A DNA stretch of 64,000 bases from Roseomonas sp. HF4 (GTDB lineage: Bacteria; Pseudomonadota; Alphaproteobacteria; Acetobacterales; Acetobacteraceae): contig NZ_STGD01000001.1 of the NCBI RefSeq assembly GCF_005222755.1, positions 1 through 64,000 of the forward strand, in the 5' to 3' direction. A model generated the notes under the pieces. That model was not told the origin of the DNA. It saw only the letters and a program-made list of their open reading frames with translations, and ran no database searches. The position numbers and the translations under genes were made by a program. This document shows positions 54,684-63,287 of the stretch, piece by piece (the first letter of the stretch is position 1; each line of letters starts with the position of its first letter).

Positions 54684-55516
54684 GCCGCCTCGCCCTCGGC
54701 CTCGCGCTGCTCGGCGCGCTGGCGCTGGCCGCCATCGCCGCGCCCTTCGCGGCCGATGCGCTCGGCCACGATCCCTTCGCGCCGGACCTGCTGGCGCGGT
54801 TCGAGCCGCCTTCGGCCAGGCATCCGCTCGGCACCGACGACCTCGGGCGCGACATCCTGCTGCGGCTGCTGTTCGGCGCGCGGGTCTCGCTCGCGGTCGG
54901 GTTGGCGGCGGCGCTGGCCGCGACCGTGATCGGCACGGCGGCCGGGCTGCTCGCCGCCTGGCGCGGGGGTGTCACGGACGCGATCGTGATGCGTCTCGCG
55001 GATTTTATGCTGGCGCTGCCCGCCCTGCCGCTGCTCGTGCTGCTGGCCGCGGCGGACCCGTCCCGAATCGGCCTGCCCGCGCGGGGGGAGCCGGCGGGGG
55101 ACGTACTCCGCATCGTCGTCATCCTGGCGGTCTTCGGATGGGTCGGCGTGGCGCGGCTCGCGCGGGCGGCGGCACTGGCCACGCTCTCGCGCGACCATGT
55201 GCGCGCCGCACGCGCGCTCGGCGCCGGGGAGGCGCGCATCCTCGCCCGCCACGTCCTGCCGGCCCTTGTGCCCCCGATCGCGGTCGCGACCGCGCTCGCC
55301 GTCGCGGGTGCGATCCTGGCGGAGAGCACCCTGTCCTTCCTTGGCCTCGGGATCAGCCCGCCGGCGCCCTCCTGGGGGAACATGCTTGCAAATGCGCAGG
55401 ACCTCGTGTTCAGCGCCCCCTGGGCGGCCATGTGGCCGGGGCTTACGATCATGGCCACGGTCGCGGGCTGCACCCTGGTCGCGGACGGCGTCCGGCGCCG
55501 GGGACGGGCACGCTGA
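54680..55516 (+). CDS. Peptide-type ABC permease (DppC-like)
   Basis: A 278-residue permease of the DppC/OppC type. The N-terminal HPLGTDDLGRDILLRLLFGARVSLAVG motif is diagnostic, and the coupling loop is DHVRAARALGAGEARILARHVLPA. Six hydrophobic segments are present. It ends the ABC operon: no DppD/DppF ATPase genes follow, and the next gene is a small unknown after 130 bases. The importer must therefore share ATPases encoded elsewhere or be incomplete. Confidence 0.92.
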   Translation: MSRLALGLALLGALALAAIAAPFAADALGHDPFAPDLLARFEPPSARHPLGTDDLGRDILLRLLFGARVSLAVGLAAALAATVIGTAAGLLAAWRGGVTDAIVMRLADFMLALPALPLLVLLAAADPSRIGLPARGEPAGDVLRIVVILAVFGWVGVARLARAAALATLSRDHVRAARALGAGEARILARHVLPALVPPIAVATALAVAGAILAESTLSFLGLGISPPAPSWGNMLANAQDLVFSAPWAAMWPGLTIMATVAGCTLVADGVRRRGRAR

Positions 55517-55646
55517 CCCCAGCCGGCGCGGGGCTTTCGGCCGCAGGACTTGTTCCGGATCAAGGCAGCGCCCGGCCCGCTGCCGCAACCTTCACCCGAC
55601 GGCCCCGGCGGGGCCGCCACCACACGCGAGGAATGCAGGACCGACC

Positions 55647-56033
55647 ATGACCGACACGCCCTTCTCGAAGTCCATGATGGACCTGCTCTCCCACATCCGC
55701 CTGCCGGCGGCGGATGCGCCGAGCCATGCCGAGGGCGCCGCGGCCGACCCGCAGCAGCCGCTGGCCGAGGATGTCGGCGGCCCGCACGCCGTGATCGACC
55801 ACCTGCTGGCCGAGGTGGAGCACGACCTGCGCGCGGGGCATCACCAGGCGGCGAGCACGGCGATCGGCCTGGTGGGCACCCGCGTCAGCCTGGACGCGAT
55901 GCGCGGTGCGACGCCGCCGCGGCATGTCGAGTGGCTGGCCGCGCATCTCCGCACGGCGGCGGCCGAGATGGCGCAGGGCCATCCCGGCAAGGCGCTCCAT
56001 GCGGTGCGACGGGCGCGGCTGGCGCTCCGCTGA
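55647..56033 (+). CDS. Unknown 128-residue protein
   Basis: A soluble helical protein with no membrane segment or signal. It has an acidic N-terminal half and a C-terminal half of repeated short helices rich in Ala, His and Arg (VEHDLRAGHHQAASTAIG, then RHVEWLAAHLRTAAAEM and KALHAVRRARLALR). I do not recognise the family. GAGGA lies about 15 bases upstream and GCAGGA nearer ATG 55647. It follows the ABC operon after 130 bases and precedes the arginine-rich protein. Confidence 0.6.
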   Translation: MTDTPFSKSMMDLLSHIRLPAADAPSHAEGAAADPQQPLAEDVGGPHAVIDHLLAEVEHDLRAGHHQAASTAIGLVGTRVSLDAMRGATPPRHVEWLAAHLRTAAAEMAQGHPGKALHAVRRARLALR

Positions 56034-56199
56034 GCGCCGCCGGGGACGGCGCTGCGCAGGTGCAGCAAATGTTTCCGATCAGTCACTTTCCGGACAAGCC
56101 TGCGACAGGCCGGCAAGCGTAGAGTGTCCTCCAGGTAGCGGGCCCCCGACCGTGCCGTCACGCCCTTGCCGGTTCGCCGGTCGAAAAGGATCCGACGCC

Positions 56200-56532
56200 A
56201 TGTCTCGAGCCTTCCTGCTTGCCGCGGGCCTCCTGCTTGCCCTCGGGACCATGGGTTCCGCCAGCGCGCAGCCCAGCGGCGCCGGCGCGAACCGCACCGA
56301 AGCCGCCGCCGCGGCCGATGCCCCGCGGGCGCAGTCACCGCGCCGGACGCGCCGCACGGAGGCGCAGCGCCAGCGCCGTTCGCGCGGCGAGGCCAGCGCC
56401 GCGCGTCGCAACCGCGGGGAGACGCGCGCGCAGCGCCGGTCACGCGGCGAGGCCAGCGCGCAACGGCGGCAGCGCGGCACCCAGACCGCGTCGGCCGACC
56501 GCCGCACCCGCCAGGCGCCCCGCGCGCAATAG
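56200..56532 (+). CDS. Secreted arginine-rich repeat protein
   Basis: A 110-residue protein with a clear signal peptide (residues 1-24, SRAFLLAAGLLLALGTMG ending ASA). The mature part of about 86 residues contains 24 arginines and no lysine, with few acidic residues, so it is extremely basic. It is built from roughly 10-residue units of the form [A/Q]RR[S/N/Q]RGE-x-x-A. AAGGA precedes ATG 56200. No enzyme motif is visible. It may bind nucleic acid, LPS, cell wall or another polyanion in the periplasm; this is only inference. A converging phoX follows. Confidence 0.7.
   Translation: MSRAFLLAAGLLLALGTMGSASAQPSGAGANRTEAAAAADAPRAQSPRRTRRTEAQRQRRSRGEASAARRNRGETRAQRRSRGEASAQRRQRGTQTASADRRTRQAPRAQ
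56371..56460 (+). repeat. 30-base tandem units in the arginine-rich gene
   Basis: Bases 56371-56400 and 56431-56460 start CAGCGCCG and are nearly identical (about 27 of 30 positions), with a more diverged 30-base unit between them. The units encode the RGE-x-x-A repeats and look like a recent in-frame tandem expansion. Confidence 0.65.
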
Positions 56533-56572
56533 GCGCAGCGGCGGCGCGTCCCGGGGAACCTCGGCCTGATGC

Positions 56573-56594
56573 GACGGGGCCGCGGGGCCCCGTC
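56573..56594. terminator. Hairpin between convergent genes
   Basis: GACGGGGCC and GGCCCCGTC pair perfectly around a GCGG loop, between the stops of the arginine-rich gene and phoX. A wider imperfect stem, AACCTC-GGCC with GGC-GAGGTT, encloses it. It could end transcription in both directions. Confidence 0.5.
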
Positions 56595-56638
56595 CGGCAA
56601 GGAGGCGCGGCCGGTGCGTCGCCCAATCGGCTGAGGTT

Positions 56639-58618
56639 CTAGTCTCCGATCACCCCGCCATCCTTCTTCACGATGGCGATGACCGACGGGCGCGGCGGCA
56701 CGCCCTCGGCGAAGTCGGGCCAACGGGTGGACGGCCGCTCGAAGGTGGAACCGCTGTCTTCGCCCGGATGCTGGATCGCGAGGAAGACCGTGCGGTCGTC
56801 GGGCGTGAAGAGTGGCCCGCAGACCTCGGCCCCCGTGGGCGCCTGGTAGAACAGCCTGGTCAGCGCCCGGCCGCGGCCCGAGGTATCGGCGGCATAGAGG
56901 CCATCCGCGACGCCGGCTGCCGAAGGCGCGCCATCCGTCGCGATCCAGATCCGCCCCTTGCTGTCGAAGGCGCAGTTGTCCGGGCAGGACAGCCAGCCAT
57001 CGGCGCTGGTGGCGCGGTGGTATTGCGCGCCGGCGTCGATGCCCGGCTTGCCGGCCACCAGGAACAGGCCCCAGCGCATCTCGCGGGCGGCGTGGTCGAC
57101 CTCGGCGGTCCCGGCGCCGGGCGGGATGATCTCGACCACATGGCCGTGCGCGTTGCGCGCGCGGGGATTGGCGGCATCGACCTGCTGCGCCGTGCGGCGG
57201 TCGTTGTTGGTCAGCAGGACGTAGACGCGGCCATTCGCCGTGTTGGGCTCGACATCCTCGGGCCGGTCCATAGGCGTCGCGCCCAGCAGGCTGGCGGCCT
57301 GGCGGCAGTTGATCACGACATCCGCCTGGCTGCGGAAGCCGTTCGCCTCGGTCAGCGGGCCCTGGCCGTGCACCAGGTCCACCCACTCCACCTTGCCGTC
57401 GGCGGCGAACTTCGCGACCGAGAGCGTGCCCTCGTCCAGCAGGTCGCGATTGGCGGCGCGGTTCTGCCGGTCATGGGGACGCGCGGTGACGAAGCGGTAG
57501 ACGAACTCGAAGCGCTCGTCGTCGCCCATGTAGATCACCACGCGGCCGTCCTTGTTGACGGCGTGGTGGCAGCCCTCGTGCTTGAAGCGGCCGAGTGCGG
57601 TGCGCTTCACCGGCACGCTCTCCGGGTCGTAGGGGTCGAACTCGACCACCCAGCCGAAGCGGTTGGGCTCGTTCGGTTCCTTGCCCACGTCGAACCGGTC
57701 CATGTGCTGCGGCCAGGAATACCAGGCGTTCTGGCCGATGCCGTAGCGGCGCCAGGCCGCGTGGCGCGGGTTCTGCTGGTTCGCGGCCTCGGCGCCGCCG
57801 AAATAGCCGTTGAAGTTCTCCTCGGCCGTCAGCACCGTGCCCCAGGGCGTATTGCCGCCGGCGCAGTTGTTGAGCGTGCCGAGCACGCGCAGACCGGTAG
57901 GATCGGCACTGGTCTTGAGCGCGTCATGCCCCGCCGCGGGGCCGGCGACGCGCATCGGCGTCTCGCCGGTGATGCGGCGGTTGAAGCGGCTTTCCTTCAC
58001 GTAGCCCCAGCGGCCGCCGGTCCTGCGGATCTCGACGACCGACATGCCGTGCGCGAGCAGCTCGGTCTTCGCCTGCTCGGCGCTGGCGCGCAGCGCGGCG
58101 GCGCGGCCCGTGCCCATGCCCGGCCACATCAGGTTGGTGTTGGTGTATTCGTGGTTGACCGCGAGCAGGCCGTGGTCGCTCGTGGTGCTGCCCGCGGGCA
58201 GCGGGAAGAAGTCTAGATAGTCGTTGTTGTAGCCGAACTGGCGCGCCTGCGCCTCCGGCGTGGTGCGGCCGGGCGCGAAGTCCGGCGCATCGGCCAGGAT
58301 CGGGTCGCCCCAGCGGATCACCGTCTGCACCTCGTAGCCCTCGGCCACGGCCTCGGTCTGCGCAAGCTGGTGGCGCAGTTCCTGGAAGCCGAGCGAGGAG
58401 GGGCCGCCGGTGCGCGGCGCACCCTGCGCCTGCGCATCCTCGGGCAGCGCCGCGATGGCGGCCGCGGCCGCGGCCGAGCCGAGCAGCGCGCGACGGCCGT
58501 AGCGGGCCTCGATCAGTTCGCCGATCGGGCGGCGCGGGTCGGGGTTGGAGGTGCCGAGGCTCTCAGAGGCGTCGATCATCTCGTCCTCGGGCGTCGGTGT
58601 CAGATGCGTGTCGGGCAT
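56639..58618 (-). CDS. phoX: PhoX-family alkaline phosphatase (DUF839)
   Basis: A 659-residue exported PhoX-type protein. After about 40 residues the twin-arginine signal YGRRALLGSAAAAAAIAALP with ending DAQA appears (Arg42, Arg43), consistent with folding with cofactor before export. The mature domain has the DUF839 beta-propeller pattern, for example LLAVNHEYTNTNLMWPGMG, LGTLNNCAGGNTPWGTVLTAEENFNGYF and KHEGCHHAVNKDGRVVIYMGDDERFEFVYRFV. Family members use calcium and iron to hydrolyse phosphomonoesters. Length is normal. No clear PHO box was found in the 209 bases upstream. A shorter paralogue lies next to it. Confidence 0.93.
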   Translation of the reverse strand: MPDTHLTPTPEDEMIDASESLGTSNPDPRRPIGELIEARYGRRALLGSAAAAAAIAALPEDAQAQGAPRTGGPSSLGFQELRHQLAQTEAVAEGYEVQTVIRWGDPILADAPDFAPGRTTPEAQARQFGYNNDYLDFFPLPAGSTTSDHGLLAVNHEYTNTNLMWPGMGTGRAAALRASAEQAKTELLAHGMSVVEIRRTGGRWGYVKESRFNRRITGETPMRVAGPAAGHDALKTSADPTGLRVLGTLNNCAGGNTPWGTVLTAEENFNGYFGGAEAANQQNPRHAAWRRYGIGQNAWYSWPQHMDRFDVGKEPNEPNRFGWVVEFDPYDPESVPVKRTALGRFKHEGCHHAVNKDGRVVIYMGDDERFEFVYRFVTARPHDRQNRAANRDLLDEGTLSVAKFAADGKVEWVDLVHGQGPLTEANGFRSQADVVINCRQAASLLGATPMDRPEDVEPNTANGRVYVLLTNNDRRTAQQVDAANPRARNAHGHVVEIIPPGAGTAEVDHAAREMRWGLFLVAGKPGIDAGAQYHRATSADGWLSCPDNCAFDSKGRIWIATDGAPSAAGVADGLYAADTSGRGRALTRLFYQAPTGAEVCGPLFTPDDRTVFLAIQHPGEDSGSTFERPSTRWPDFAEGVPPRPSVIAIVKKDGGVIGD

Positions 58619-58827
58619 GGCGTCCGTCCATGATGGGCAGGCGCCGGCAGGATGTCCGGCGGCGCCGCGAACATGGCCGCGACCGGACATGTCGAAAACG
58701 GGTCCAAGTGTGAAGCTTCTGTGGCGGCGCCCGGAACCCTCCGCGTGCGATGCGGTGGCCGTCACGGCCCGGGACGGTCGCCGGCCGCCCGGATACGCCC
58801 CCCCGGAACGGCCCCCAAGCCGATCCT

Positions 58828-60270
58828 TCAGCGCGACAGCATGACGATCGTGCTGCGCGGCGGCTCGTCCGGCCGCATGTTCGGCCAGCGAGTCGCCGGC
58901 TGCGCCCAGGCGGCGCCGGGCGCCGCGCCGGGATGCGCGACCGCGGCGAAGACCGTCCCGTCCGCGGCGGCTGCCGCGCCGCCCATCGCCGCGCCCACCG
59001 GCGCGCCATAGAGGAAACCGGGCTGGCCGCGGTCCGGCCCCTCCGTCGGCACGCGGTAGAGCGCCTCGGGCAGCGCGCCGGGACGGGCCCCGCGGTCGGT
59101 CGCGAGCAGAAGCGCCCCCTCCCCGTCGAAGCCGAGCGCCGCCGGCGCCCAGGGCCAGGCGGGCGCCGCCGCCGGGGCCGCGCCGCGCCGCGGCGCCTCG
59201 GCGGGCGCCTCGCGCCCCACGAGCAGCGTCTCGGCCGCGCCTGTCTCGGCCGCCGCGTCGCCGGCCGCCATGCGCAGGTCGAGCACGCGCCCCGCGCCGT
59301 CGTTCAGCGCGACGCAGAGCCGCTGGCGCGTCGGATCGAAGGCGAGGCCCCGCGCGCCGCCCAGCGGCGTCGCCCCCGCGAGCCGCGCCGCGGCGAAGGG
59401 GTCGCCCTCGCCCAGCGGGACGAAGCGCAGCGAGGATCCGTCCATCCGCGCCGCCGCCATCCGCCCGGCATCGAGCGCACGCGGCCCCGCCCCGCCATCC
59501 GAGACGAAGCGATAGAGAAAGCCGCCCGCGCGCCCGTCGGTCAGCCACACCACCGCCCGCCCGTCCGGCGTGCGCGCCGCGGCGACGTCGACCGCGCCGA
59601 TGCGGCCGAGCGCCGGATGGCGCACCGGCACCGAGACGGGATCGAGCGCGTCGACCTCGACCACCATGCCGGTTGCCTGGCCGTCGATGGCCGGCAGCCT
59701 GGCGCGCCAGGCGGCGGCCCTGCCCTCGGCCAGCAGCAGGCTGCCCCAGGGCGTCGCGCAACCGCCGGTGACGCCCACGATGCCGAGCGCCGGCCCGCCA
59801 TCCGCGCCGAGGCGGCAGAGCGTCGCCGCCGTCAGGCGTCGGTTCTGGTAGCCGCCGTCGACCACCACCCAGGCTCCGCCGCGCCGCACCAGGTTCAGGA
59901 TGGTGGCGCCCTGCATGGCGCCCGCCACCTCCGGCTGATCGCGCCCGCCGGGGAAGGCCATGGCGGGATCGACCTCGGGGTGCCCGACCGCCAGCAGCAG
60001 GCGCGGCAGCCCGTCATCGGCCGGCGGTGCCGGCAGGACCGCCAGGATGCGGGCATCCCAGCCGAACTGCGCCGCCGCGGCGGCAAGGCTGGGCGCCTCG
60101 GGCGTCCAGGCAGGGGCGTCGAAGGTCACGCGATCGCCCCAGCGGACCACCACGCCGCGGGTCCAACCCGGCGCCACCTGGTCGTCCTGGCGGATCGCCA
60201 GGGCTTGCGCGCGCAACGCCGGCGCTGCCAGCACCGCCGGGGCGGCAAGCAGCGCGCGGCGTCCGATCAC
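58828..60270 (-). CDS. Short PhoX-like (DUF839) paralogue
   Basis: A 480-residue protein with a DUF839 propeller, about 180 residues shorter than its neighbour. Shared features are GGCATPWGSLLLAEG (for the CAGGNTPWG block), VEVDALDPVSVPVRHPALGRIG and a closing PPRSTIVML. The signal VIGRRALLAAPAVLAAPALRA has the twin arginines very close to the start. The Cys in GGCATPWG is kept but the KHEGCHH block is absent, so metal binding may differ and phosphatase activity is uncertain. GTG 60270 overlaps the bisC-like stop by four bases. Confidence 0.82.
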   Translation of the reverse strand: MIGRRALLAAPAVLAAPALRAQALAIRQDDQVAPGWTRGVVVRWGDRVTFDAPAWTPEAPSLAAAAAQFGWDARILAVLPAPPADDGLPRLLLAVGHPEVDPAMAFPGGRDQPEVAGAMQGATILNLVRRGGAWVVVDGGYQNRRLTAATLCRLGADGGPALGIVGVTGGCATPWGSLLLAEGRAAAWRARLPAIDGQATGMVVEVDALDPVSVPVRHPALGRIGAVDVAAARTPDGRAVVWLTDGRAGGFLYRFVSDGGAGPRALDAGRMAAARMDGSSLRFVPLGEGDPFAAARLAGATPLGGARGLAFDPTRQRLCVALNDGAGRVLDLRMAAGDAAAETGAAETLLVGREAPAEAPRRGAAPAAAPAWPWAPAALGFDGEGALLLATDRGARPGALPEALYRVPTEGPDRGQPGFLYGAPVGAAMGGAAAAADGTVFAAVAHPGAAPGAAWAQPATRWPNMRPDEPPRSTIVMLSR

Positions 60271-62582
60271 CCCGCGATGTCCTCGATCCGGGGCGGCAGG
60301 TGGGCGCGGACGGGGGGAAGGGCCTCGGTCCATTTCTCGACCTCCACCAGGCAGGATTGCGCCGAGGGCCCCTGCCCCAGGCGCGAGGTGCCGATATCGG
60401 GCGTCAGAACGTTCGGGTTGCCATGCACGCAGAGGCTGCCAGGCACGCCGGGCTCCAGCGGGTCGAACCAGGCGCCGGTCGCCATCATCGCGACGCCGCG
60501 CATCAGGCCGGGATCGGTGCGGAGTCCGCCAAGACACGCCCCACGGTCGTTGAAGACGCGCACGATGTCGCCGGCCTTGAGGCCGCGCGCGGCCGCGTCC
60601 TCGGGGTTGAGCGTGATGGGCTCCCGGCCGGCGATCTTGTCGGTCGCGGCGACACGTCCGGGGTCGAGCTGCCCGTGCAGGCGCGTCGCCGGCTGGAAGG
60701 ACAGCAGGTGCAGCGGGAGGCGCTTTGCGTGGTCGGCGCCGAGCCATTCGCGCGGCGCGATCCAGGCCGGGTGGCCGGGCGCGTCGTCGTAGCCGAAGGA
60801 CGCCACAGTCTCGCTGAACAGCTCGACCTTGCCGGAGGGCGTGTCGAGCGGGTGTTCCTCCGGGTCGGCGCGGAACTCCGCGAACTGGGTGTATTCGGTG
60901 CCGCGCTTCGGCACGTCCGCTTCCCAGTATCCCTGTGACCAGAAGGTGTCGAAGTCGGGCGTGTCGAAGCCGAGGCGTGCGCTGTTCTGGCGCCACTGCT
61001 CGAACAGGTGGCGCAGCCACGCTTCCTCGTTGCGCTGTTCGGTGAAGCGGTCGCGGAAGCCGAGTTCCTCGGCGATGTCGGCCAGGATGTCGTGGTCGTT
61101 GCGCGCCTGGCCGACCGGGTCGATCGCCTTGTGCATGGCGCGTAGGAAACGGTCGCGGCCGCTGGACGCGATGTCGTTGCGTTCGAGCGTGGTCGTCGCC
61201 GGCAGCACGATGTCGGCGTGGCGCGCGAGCGCGTTCCAGTGCTGCTCCTGCACGATGATGGTGTCGGGGCTGGCCCAGGCGCGCAGCAGGCGGTTGAGGT
61301 CCTGGTGGTGGTGGAAGGGGTTGCCGCCGGCCCACCAGACGATGCGCGCATCGGGGTAGCGCTGTTCGCGCCCGTTGAAGTGGTAGGCGCCGCCGGGGTT
61401 CTCCAGCATCTCGGTCACGCGCGCGACGGGGATGAAGGCGCCGGTCGGATTGCGCGCGGCGGGCATGGCGAAGGACGGCACGTCCTGCCGCGGGTTGCCC
61501 ATGCCGTTCACGCTGCCGTAGCCGAAGGCGACGCCCTGCCCCGGCTTGCCGATCCTGCCGAGGATCGCGGCGAGCGCCGCCAGCATCCAATAGGGCTGCT
61601 CCCCGAAGTCGGCGCGCTGCAGGGACCAGGTGGCGGTCAGCATCGCGGGCGTCCCGGCCAGGTCCAGCGCGAGTTCGCGGATGCGCGCGGCCGGGATGGT
61701 GGTGATCGGCGCAGCCCAGTCCGGCGTCTTGGGCGTGCCGTCGCCCTCGCCCAGGATGTAGGCGCGCAGCCGGTCCCAGCCGGTGCAATGCGTGGCGAGG
61801 AAGGCACGGTCCTCGCGCCCCTCGGTCACGACGACATGCGCCATCGCCAACAGCAGCGCGGTGTCGGTGCCGGGGCGGATCGGGATCCATTCCGCCTTGC
61901 ACCACTCCGGCACGTCGGCGCGGTTGGGCGAGACCTGGATGAAGCGCAGCCCCGCCTCGGCGGCGCGGCGGAGGTTGATCTCGTTGGCATGTTCGCCGGC
62001 GCCGCCGGAGGTCACGAGCCCGTTGCGCAGCGGCAGCCCACCCAGGCAGAGCATCACCTTCGCGTGACGCATGATGGCCGCCCAGTCGGTGACCTTGCCG
62101 AGCAGCACCTCGTTGGTGCCGAGCACATGCGGCAGCAGTGCCTGCGCGGCCGCGTAGGAATAGGCGTTGATCTGCCCCGTATAGCCGCCGCCGAGGCCGA
62201 GGAAACGCTGCAGCTGGCTGCGCGCATGGTGGAAGCGCCCGGCCGAGGACCAGCCATAGGACCCGCCGAAGATGCTGGTCGGCCCGTGCTCAGCGCGCAC
62301 GCGCCGCGTCTCCGCCGCGACCAGCCGCACCGCGCGGTCCCAGGTGACCGGCACGAAGGCATCGCCGCCGCGCAGGTGTCCGCGCCGGCGGCCCTCAAGC
62401 CAGCCCTTGCGGACATGGGGGCGGTCGATGCGGCAGGCGGCGTGGACGATGTCCGGCACGCTCTCGATCAGCGTCCCCGGGAAGGGGTCGCGGGCGAAGG
62501 GCTGGACGCCGACGACGCGGCCATCCTTCACGATCGCATCGAAGCTACCCCAATGGGCGGCATGGGGCTTGAGTTCGGTCAT
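60267..62582 (-). CDS. bisC: Molybdopterin S/N-oxide reductase, BisC-like
   Basis: A 771-residue molybdopterin-dinucleotide enzyme of the DMSO reductase family. There is no N-terminal Fe-S cysteine cluster and no signal peptide, so it is cytoplasmic like BisC. The molybdenum ligand should be Ser113 in GGSYGWSSAGRFHHA. Other landmarks are WWAGGNPFHHHQDLNRLL and LFSFQPATRLHGQLD (here LLSFQPATRLHGQLD). It probably reduces biotin, methionine or related sulfoxides. Coupled downstream to a PhoX-like gene through a GTGA overlap. It diverges from the Spy-like gene. Confidence 0.9.
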   Translation of the reverse strand: MTELKPHAAHWGSFDAIVKDGRVVGVQPFARDPFPGTLIESVPDIVHAACRIDRPHVRKGWLEGRRRGHLRGGDAFVPVTWDRAVRLVAAETRRVRAEHGPTSIFGGSYGWSSAGRFHHARSQLQRFLGLGGGYTGQINAYSYAAAQALLPHVLGTNEVLLGKVTDWAAIMRHAKVMLCLGGLPLRNGLVTSGGAGEHANEINLRRAAEAGLRFIQVSPNRADVPEWCKAEWIPIRPGTDTALLLAMAHVVVTEGREDRAFLATHCTGWDRLRAYILGEGDGTPKTPDWAAPITTIPAARIRELALDLAGTPAMLTATWSLQRADFGEQPYWMLAALAAILGRIGKPGQGVAFGYGSVNGMGNPRQDVPSFAMPAARNPTGAFIPVARVTEMLENPGGAYHFNGREQRYPDARIVWWAGGNPFHHHQDLNRLLRAWASPDTIIVQEQHWNALARHADIVLPATTTLERNDIASSGRDRFLRAMHKAIDPVGQARNDHDILADIAEELGFRDRFTEQRNEEAWLRHLFEQWRQNSARLGFDTPDFDTFWSQGYWEADVPKRGTEYTQFAEFRADPEEHPLDTPSGKVELFSETVASFGYDDAPGHPAWIAPREWLGADHAKRLPLHLLSFQPATRLHGQLDPGRVAATDKIAGREPITLNPEDAAARGLKAGDIVRVFNDRGACLGGLRTDPGLMRGVAMMATGAWFDPLEPGVPGSLCVHGNPNVLTPDIGTSRLGQGPSAQSCLVEVEKWTEALPPVRAHLPPRIEDIAG

Positions 62583-62663
62583 GGGTATGCTCCGTGCCCG
62601 ACAAATCTGGCGTGGGTGGGGCGGCGAGACAATCTCCACATGAATCATCGCAAGGACCACCCC

Positions 62664-63215
62664 ATGCCGCGCATCGCCATCCTCTCGCTGACCATCCTGG
62701 CCGCGGCGGCCGCGCCGCTCGCGGCCCGGTCGCCCTATGCCGGGCAGCAGGAGCGGCCGATCAAGGCGCTGTCCGCCGAGCAGATCGCGGACCTGCGGGC
62801 CGGGCGCGGCATGGGCCTTGCGCTGCCGGCGGAACTCAACGGCTGGCCGGGGCCGATGCATGTGCTGGAACTCGCCGGGCCGCTCGGCCTCGATGCGGCG
62901 CAGCGCGCGACGGTGGAGGCGCAGTTCGCCGCGATGCGGGCCGAGGCCGTCGCGGCTGGGGAGGCGGTGATCGCCGCCGAGGCCGCGCTCGATGCGGTCT
63001 TCGCCGGCGGGGCGCCGACGGCCGCGCTGATCGGCACGGCGACCGAGGCCGCCGGCCGTGCCCAGGCGGCGCTGCGGGCGGTGCACCTGCGCTACCACCT
63101 GGCGACGGCGGCAGCGCTGACGGCGCAGCAGCGCGCGGCATATGCGCGGCTGCGCGGGTATGAGGGCGCATCCGCGCCGCGGCGCCACGACCCGCACCGC
63201 CATCATGGCGGATGA
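62664..63215 (+). CDS. Spy/CpxP-like periplasmic protein
   Basis: A 183-residue exported protein. The signal peptide PRIAILSLTILAAAAAPLAA begins at ATG 62664, preceded by AAGGA at a 7-base distance; ATG 62640 is an alternative. The mature protein is mainly helical with an ALSAEQIADLRAGRGMGLALPAELNG segment and an LTAQQRAAYARLRGYEG end, as in the Spy/CpxP/heavy-metal-sensor group, and has a histidine-rich tail (HDPHRHHGG) that might bind metal. It could protect periplasmic proteins or sense metal. It diverges from the bisC-like gene. Confidence 0.72.
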   Translation: MPRIAILSLTILAAAAAPLAARSPYAGQQERPIKALSAEQIADLRAGRGMGLALPAELNGWPGPMHVLELAGPLGLDAAQRATVEAQFAAMRAEAVAAGEAVIAAEAALDAVFAGGAPTAALIGTATEAAGRAQAALRAVHLRYHLATAAALTAQQRAAYARLRGYEGASAPRRHDPHRHHGG

Positions 63216-63287
63216 CCGCAAGGCCCCTTGGGGCCGGTGCCGAACCGGGCCTAGGATGCCGCCGACGCCGCCGAGGAAGCCAAGCCC

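Noticed and set aside
58619..58827. PHO box upstream of phoX
   Set aside because: No pair of CTGTCAT-like repeats was found.
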